NCBI RefSeq assembly: GCF_050286925.1
Contig: NZ_JBFWFX010000011.1
Span: forward strand, 20,992 to 84,991
Length of the DNA: 64,000 nucleotides
Direction of reading: 5' to 3'
DNA from: Caloranaerobacter sp050286925
GTDB lineage: Bacteria > Bacillota > Clostridia > Tissierellales > Thermohalobacteraceae
In this document: piece by piece, positions 59,581 through 64,000 of the stretch
How positions within the stretch are numbered: the stretch's first letter is position 1
Layout: the number at the start of each line of letters is the position of its first letter
The notes under the pieces: generated by a model
The model's database searches: none
What the model was told of the DNA's origin: nothing
The model's input: only the letters and a program-made list of their open reading frames with translations
Made by a program: the position numbers and the translations under genes

Positions 59581-61272
59581 TTTCATTTTACGTTCAAATG
59601 GCCAAGCCAATATTCCGCCATCCATAAATTTCACATTTTTAAATCCTTTTTCTTCTAAAATTTTCTGTGCTTCATATCCTCTTAAACTTATTTTACAAAA
59701 TGCTATTATTTCCTTATCCTTAGGTAATTCACCGTATTTTTCTCTTAATGCACCTAATGGTATGTATCTTACATTTTCATATGGTAAAGACATCATTTCA
59801 ATTTCTTTAGGTGAACGAACATCTAATAAGATAAAATCTTCTCCATTATCTAGTTTTTTCTTAACATCAATTGCAGAAATAGACTTTGCAATTTCATCTA
59901 TTTTATTACGCATTATATTTGCAGCTACTATTAAGTTTTCCATAGCTGGTGAGAATGGTGGAGCATATGCAAAATCCATGTTTGCTAAATCAGATGCAGT
60001 AATTCCATAGTAAAGTCCTACACTTATCATATTTATACGTTTAGCCACATCACCATACCCTACTATTTGTGCTCCAATTATCTTTCCTGTTGGTCTTTCT
60101 CCAATTAATTTAATAAAAATTGGCTTACCTGTTGGATAAAAATGTGCTTTATCTGGTGCAGGTGCTAAAACTGTAACTATATCTCTATTTTCTTTTCTTG
60201 CCATTTCCTCTGTCATTCCCACAGAAGCAACATTGAAATCAAAAACTTTACATATACTTGTTCCTACTGTTCCAGGGAATTTTTCTTTTTTTCCATAAAT
60301 ATTATTGGCTATAATTCTACCATGAATGTTGGCTATATCTCCTAATGGTGTATATAATCTTCTATTATAAATTATATTTTCATTATCTACACAGTCCCCA
60401 CCTGCATATATATCAGGGTCGCTTGTTTGAAGATACTCATTTACTTTTATCGCTCTGTTTTCACTAATTTCTAATCCTGCTTCTTCTGCAAGTTTTATAT
60501 TAGGTCTCACACCAACTGAAATTAATACCAATTGAGCATCAAGTTTCCCTTTATCAGTAACTACAGACTTAACATTTCCCTCATTATCCCCTTCTAATTC
60601 TAATACTTTTGTACTAGTCAATACATCTACTTTATTCTTTTTCATGTCTCTTATTAATAACATAGACATTTCAGTATCCAACATTTTAGGAAGCACTTTA
60701 TCCATCATTTCTACTACTGTTACTTTAACACCTTGTTTAGTTAAAGCCTCTGCAACCTCTAAACCTATTAATCCTCCACCAACTATTACCGCATCTTTAA
60801 CTTTGCCACTATCTAATAAACTTTTAATTTTTTCTGCATCATAAGGATGATATAGTTTAAATACATTATTTAAATCAATTCCTTTTATTGGTGGTACATT
60901 AGGTATAGAACCAACCGCTAAGACAAGTTTATCATAAGGTATCTCTTGTTTTTCATTTGTTTTTAAATTAGTTACTATAACCTTTTTCTCTTTTCTATCT
61001 ATCTTTTCTGCTAAAGTATTATTTAGTACATTAATATTCTTAACTTTTTTAAAAAATTGAGGGTCTCTAGGTACTCCAACAGGAGTTGACCATAATTCTT
61101 CTAACTCTTTAACTTCTCCTGATAAATAATATGGCATACCACAGCCACCATAAGAAATAACATCACTTTTTTCAATTAATGTAATTTCAGCTTCAGGATC
61201 TAATCTTCTTAACCTAGCAGCAGCTTTCGGTCCGCATGCTACTCCACCGATAATAACGTATTTTTTAGACAT
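59578..61272 (-). CDS. CoA-disulfide reductase with C-terminal rhodanese domain
   Basis: A 564-residue flavoprotein. The FAD-binding start KKYVIIGGVACGPKAAARLR, active-site Cys44 in SYGGCGMPYYLSGEV, NAD(P) loop DAVIVGGGLIGLEVAEAL and FAD-site GDCVDNENI define the CoADR/NADH peroxidase group. The last 95 residues are a rhodanese domain with IAFCKISLRGYEAQKI (active Cys). Such fusions reduce CoA disulfides or persulfides and may act in sulfur or oxidative-stress metabolism. The GTG at 61278 overlaps the GAGGAGGGTG site, so ATG 61272 is used. Confidence 0.92.
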   Translation of the reverse strand: MSKKYVIIGGVACGPKAAARLRRLDPEAEITLIEKSDVISYGGCGMPYYLSGEVKELEELWSTPVGVPRDPQFFKKVKNINVLNNTLAEKIDRKEKKVIVTNLKTNEKQEIPYDKLVLAVGSIPNVPPIKGIDLNNVFKLYHPYDAEKIKSLLDSGKVKDAVIVGGGLIGLEVAEALTKQGVKVTVVEMMDKVLPKMLDTEMSMLLIRDMKKNKVDVLTSTKVLELEGDNEGNVKSVVTDKGKLDAQLVLISVGVRPNIKLAEEAGLEISENRAIKVNEYLQTSDPDIYAGGDCVDNENIIYNRRLYTPLGDIANIHGRIIANNIYGKKEKFPGTVGTSICKVFDFNVASVGMTEEMARKENRDIVTVLAPAPDKAHFYPTGKPIFIKLIGERPTGKIIGAQIVGYGDVAKRINMISVGLYYGITASDLANMDFAYAPPFSPAMENLIVAANIMRNKIDEIAKSISAIDVKKKLDNGEDFILLDVRSPKEIEMMSLPYENVRYIPLGALREKYGELPKDKEIIAFCKISLRGYEAQKILEEKGFKNVKFMDGGILAWPFERKMK

Positions 61273-61456
61273 AAACACCCTCCTCGAAAAGTTCTTTTTG
61301 TTATTTGTCAGACTTAAAATTAAAATATAATTCTAAAAAATGTTATTGGCATTTGACAATTATATTTTACCCTTACAGTTTTACATATGTCAAATTTTAT
61401 TATTAATTATACCCTTTTAACTATTATATTACCTTACAAAATAAAGTTATTATTAA

Positions 61457-61480
61457 AAGGGGATAAAACTATCCCCTTTC
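61457..61480 (-). terminator. Terminator of the OPT transporter gene
   Basis: AAAGGGGAT-AAAACT-ATCCCCTTT stem. The minus strand continues TTTTAATAAT. Confidence 0.8.
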
Positions 61481-61486
61481 AACAGT

Positions 61487-63436
61487 TTACTCTTCTATTT
61501 TTTTCCAAAACGAATATTTCATCAATGTGAGTACCAACAATATGAATACAATCAATGCACCATATTTGCCTAATACACCATTGCCGAATGCAATTACATC
61601 TCCAAGACTTTTATCCTTTACTGGTATCACAGCAAATATAGCCAATAAAATACCTAATAAACCTTCTCCTGCAATTAATCCTGATGAATATAGTACACCA
61701 CTCTCAATCTTTTCTTTTATAACTGCTTCTGCTTCTTTTCTCTTTTCTAATATTCCTCTCAATAAACCACCAACCATAATTGGTGTACTTAAGTGTATAG
61801 GTAAGTATAAACCAACTGCAACTGGCAATACTGGAATACCCATTAGTTCTATAACTACACCAATGCCTACACCTGTAAATACAAGTGCCCATGGTAAGTT
61901 GCCTTGCATAACACCTTCAACAACCAATCTCATTAATGTAGCTTGTGGAGCTGGTAGTTCAGATGAACCAAATCCCCAAGCATTATTCAATAACATTAGA
62001 ATAAAACCAATTACTAAACCTGAAGCGATAACACCAATAAGTTCACCGTATTGTTGTTTCCTAGGAGTTGCACCTACTAAGAAACCAGTTTTTAAGTCCT
62101 GAGATGTATCACCTGCCATTGCTGCAACTATACAAATTACAGCACCAACAGAAAGTGCCCCTATCATTCCTGCAGGTCCATCAAAACCTATAGCTTTAAA
62201 TATAATAGATGTAATCAATAATGTAGCAATTGTCATACCGGATACTGGATTTGATGAGCTACCAACTAATCCTACTAGTCTCGATGAAACTGTCGCAAAG
62301 AAGAAGCCAAATATTGCTATTAATATTGCACCCATAACACCTACTGGTATAATATCTGTAAATATCATTATTAGTATTAATACAATTACTCCTACAACAA
62401 CTAGTTTCATAGACATATCTTGGTCAGTTCTTAAGTTGCTTTTATTTTCAAAACCTGCTTTAAATCCACCAAGAGCTTCTTTAAATGTTCTAACTATAAG
62501 TGGTAAAGACTTAATCAAGCTAATAATACCACCAAATGCAACGGCTCCTGCACCTACATAACGGATATAGTAGTTCCAAATCCCCCAATATCCTAATTCC
62601 TTAATTGGTACAGGTGCTGGATATATAGGTGCTGTTATAAATTCACCAAGATGTGAGATCAAAGGTATTATGGCTAACCAACCTAGAACAGCACCGCCTA
62701 GCATATAAGCAGAAATTCTAGGCCCTATAATAAAACCAACACCTAATAACGCAGGTAGTACATCTCCACCTATTGCCGCTCCTTTATACCCTGTTATTTC
62801 CCATTCAATTTCACTTGGGAACAACTTAATTCCATCAGCTATAAACTTATAAAGAGCACCAATTCCCAATCCCATAAATACTGTTTTTGCTTTAGAGCCC
62901 CCAACTTCTCCTGCTACAAGAACCTCAGCACAAGCAGTTCCTTCAGGATATGGAAGTTTACCATGCTCATTAACAATAAGTGCTTTTCTTAAAGGAACCA
63001 TTAATAGTACGCCTAATATACCGCCTATAAGTGATATAACTATTATTCTGAATAAATTTGGAGCATCCATTCCTAATTCCTGAGACCAAATGAAAAGCGC
63101 TGGTAGTGTAAATATAGCACCTGCTGCAAGTGATTCACCGGCTGATCCTATAGTTTGAACCATATTGTTTTCAAGTATTGATTCTTTTTTCATTATACCT
63201 CTTATGATGCCCATTGAAATAACCGCTGCTGGTATTGATGCACTAATAGTCATACCCACTCTTAATCCTAAATAAGCATTTGCTGCACCAAATATAATAG
63301 CCATAAGAAAACCTATAATGATTGCTGTAGCAGTAAATTCAGGCATCACTTTGTTGGCAGGTATAAACGGAACATACTCTTCTCCTGCCTTTGGATTATA
63401 AGCAGCGTCTGACAAACTTCTTTTTACTTCTGACAT
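61487..63436 (-). CDS. OPT-family oligopeptide transporter
   Basis: A 649-residue transporter with about 14-16 helices. The OPT pattern IFGAANAYLGLRVGMTISAS near residues 43-62, NMVQTIGSAGESLAAGAIF and PYPEGTACAEVLVAGE are diagnostic. Bacterial members import small peptides or metal-chelates; the substrate is unknown. It would complement the cytosolic dipeptidases PepD and M18. The start ATG 63436 is preferred to a TTG one codon earlier; GGGGGAAAG lies upstream. Confidence 0.92.
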   Translation of the reverse strand: MSEVKRSLSDAAYNPKAGEEYVPFIPANKVMPEFTATAIIIGFLMAIIFGAANAYLGLRVGMTISASIPAAVISMGIIRGIMKKESILENNMVQTIGSAGESLAAGAIFTLPALFIWSQELGMDAPNLFRIIVISLIGGILGVLLMVPLRKALIVNEHGKLPYPEGTACAEVLVAGEVGGSKAKTVFMGLGIGALYKFIADGIKLFPSEIEWEITGYKGAAIGGDVLPALLGVGFIIGPRISAYMLGGAVLGWLAIIPLISHLGEFITAPIYPAPVPIKELGYWGIWNYYIRYVGAGAVAFGGIISLIKSLPLIVRTFKEALGGFKAGFENKSNLRTDQDMSMKLVVVGVIVLILIMIFTDIIPVGVMGAILIAIFGFFFATVSSRLVGLVGSSSNPVSGMTIATLLITSIIFKAIGFDGPAGMIGALSVGAVICIVAAMAGDTSQDLKTGFLVGATPRKQQYGELIGVIASGLVIGFILMLLNNAWGFGSSELPAPQATLMRLVVEGVMQGNLPWALVFTGVGIGVVIELMGIPVLPVAVGLYLPIHLSTPIMVGGLLRGILEKRKEAEAVIKEKIESGVLYSSGLIAGEGLLGILLAIFAVIPVKDKSLGDVIAFGNGVLGKYGALIVFILLVLTLMKYSFWKKIEE

Positions 63437-63705
63437 CAATCTTTCCCCCTTTTATATAATTTTTTTAAATAAGCTAATTCCTCACTCCTTTCATATTTTG
63501 TTATTCTCATAAAACCCCCCAATTAAAAAATCTTTAGAAATTGTAAAACTTTACCACTACCACTTGACTTTTGGAATTTTTAGAACATTTTTAATTATTA
63601 CTATTAAAAATATATTTCATATTTCTCATAAAATTCCTTTTTGAATTATTTTTTTTAATATTTTTTTGAAAAAATAACGCCTATCTATACGATAGGCGTC
63701 AAACA
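63437..63705. other. Gap between OPT and thrS
   Basis: Only the thrS terminator was seen. The rest is A+T-rich. Confidence 0.5.
63677..63699 (-). terminator. Terminator of thrS
   Basis: ACGCCTATC-TATAC-GATAGGCGT stem; the minus strand continues TATTTTTTC. Confidence 0.92.
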
Positions 63706-64000
63706 TTATTTTCTATTCTTAATTTCATCCAATATTCTATTAAGGAATTCTTCGATATCAAATGTTCCTATATCTCCTTCACCTCTTGCTCTTACAGAAA
63801 CTGTTTTATTTTCTGCTTCTTTTTCCCCAACAATAAGCATATAAGGAACTTTATTAAGTTGTGCTTCTCTAATTTTATATCCTATTTTTTCTGCTCTTGT
63901 ATCAACTTCAACTCTTATATCTTTTTCTTCTAATACTTTCTTAATTTCAAATGCATATTCGTTAAACTTATCAGAAATAGGTAATATACTTACTTGTACA
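63706..64000 (-). CDS. thrS: Threonyl-tRNA synthetase, C-terminal part, runs off the right edge
   Basis: The last 97 codons of the anticodon-binding domain: VQVSILPISDKFNEYAFEIK, RVEVDTRAEKIGYKIREAQL and VPYMLIVGEKEAENKTVSVR then RARGEGDIGTF, ending in LDEIKNRK. This is the HGTP_anticodon domain of ThrRS. The catalytic core lies beyond the window. The stop TAA is at 63706-63708, followed by a strong terminator. Confidence 0.93.
   Translation of the reverse strand, partial: VQVSILPISDKFNEYAFEIKKVLEEKDIRVEVDTRAEKIGYKIREAQLNKVPYMLIVGEKEAENKTVSVRARGEGDIGTFDIEEFLNRILDEIKNRK

Noticed and set aside
61527..62102. 191-codon plus-strand frame opposite the OPT transporter
   Set aside because: A shadow frame: Pro/Thr/Asn-rich, no ribosome site, fully inside a convincing OPT gene.
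1..64000. CRISPR arrays, rRNA or tRNA genes
   Set aside because: No regular spacer-repeat series, no rRNA core segments and no cloverleaf with CCA-like acceptor were recognised on either strand.

Overview
The window is a 64 kb piece of a very A+T-rich, Gram-positive anaerobe, most likely a member of the Clostridia (Tissierellales or a nearby order, inferred from gene content only). Supporting signs are strong AGGAGG-type ribosome sites, many TTG/GTG starts, pyruvate:ferredoxin oxidoreductase and pyruvate formate-lyase, a HisZ-dependent short HisG, a YtrA-type GntR repressor, LytS/LytTR signalling, and no aerobic respiratory genes.

Layout. 1-8.1 kb: start of nifJ, a CBS protein, pseudouridine synthases, a MltG-like anchor, a DUF4397 protein, pssA-psd and an rRNA methyltransferase, plus a 58-codon DUF1540 gene. 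8.1-9.3 kb: trmB and a small P-loop protein. 9.35-16.84 kb: an accessory island between two near-identical 143-bp copies of the 3' end of a radical SAM gene. It encodes a complete exosortase-G (XrtG) type locus: GtrA-like protein, PTPS-related giant membrane protein, secreted target with a C-terminal anchor, the exosortase and two glycosyltransferases. 16.7-24.3 kb: radical SAM gene, MFS exporter, Fur-controlled FTR1 iron permease, a CstA-type carrier with LytTR boxes, and its LytSR pair. 24.4-32 kb: one operon hisZ-G-D-C-B-H-A-F-IE. 32.7-40.3 kb: HAD phosphatase, peptidases, a ferredoxin-like membrane protein and the MetP/MetS amino-acid importer. 40.4-43.2 kb: two MFS carriers. 43.4-49.5 kb: a TPP-riboswitch thiamin operon thiS-F-G-H-(thiD2-thiE)-C-thiE. 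49.5-56 kb: a methyltransferase, a LysM-CAP protein, YjbQ, pflA and pflB. 56.2-59.5 kb: a ytrA-type repressor with an ABC transporter. 59.5-64 kb: CoA-disulfide reductase with rhodanese, an OPT transporter, and the end of thrS.

How the genes fit together. Pyruvate is a recurring theme: nifJ, pflAB and a CstA/BtsT-like carrier whose upstream region has two direct repeats 21 bp apart, as expected for the neighbouring LytTR regulator. The thiamin operon is nearly self-sufficient for HMP and thiazole synthesis and uses a ThiD2-ThiE fusion in place of a separate ThiD.

Intergenic DNA carries two families of palindromic repeats, called R and S here. One R copy is inserted inside an S copy. The S family shows compensatory base changes in a hairpin, so its folding appears to have been conserved. 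No rRNA, tRNA, CRISPR array, intact transposase or integrase was seen. All calls come from reading sequence and translations; no database search was run.
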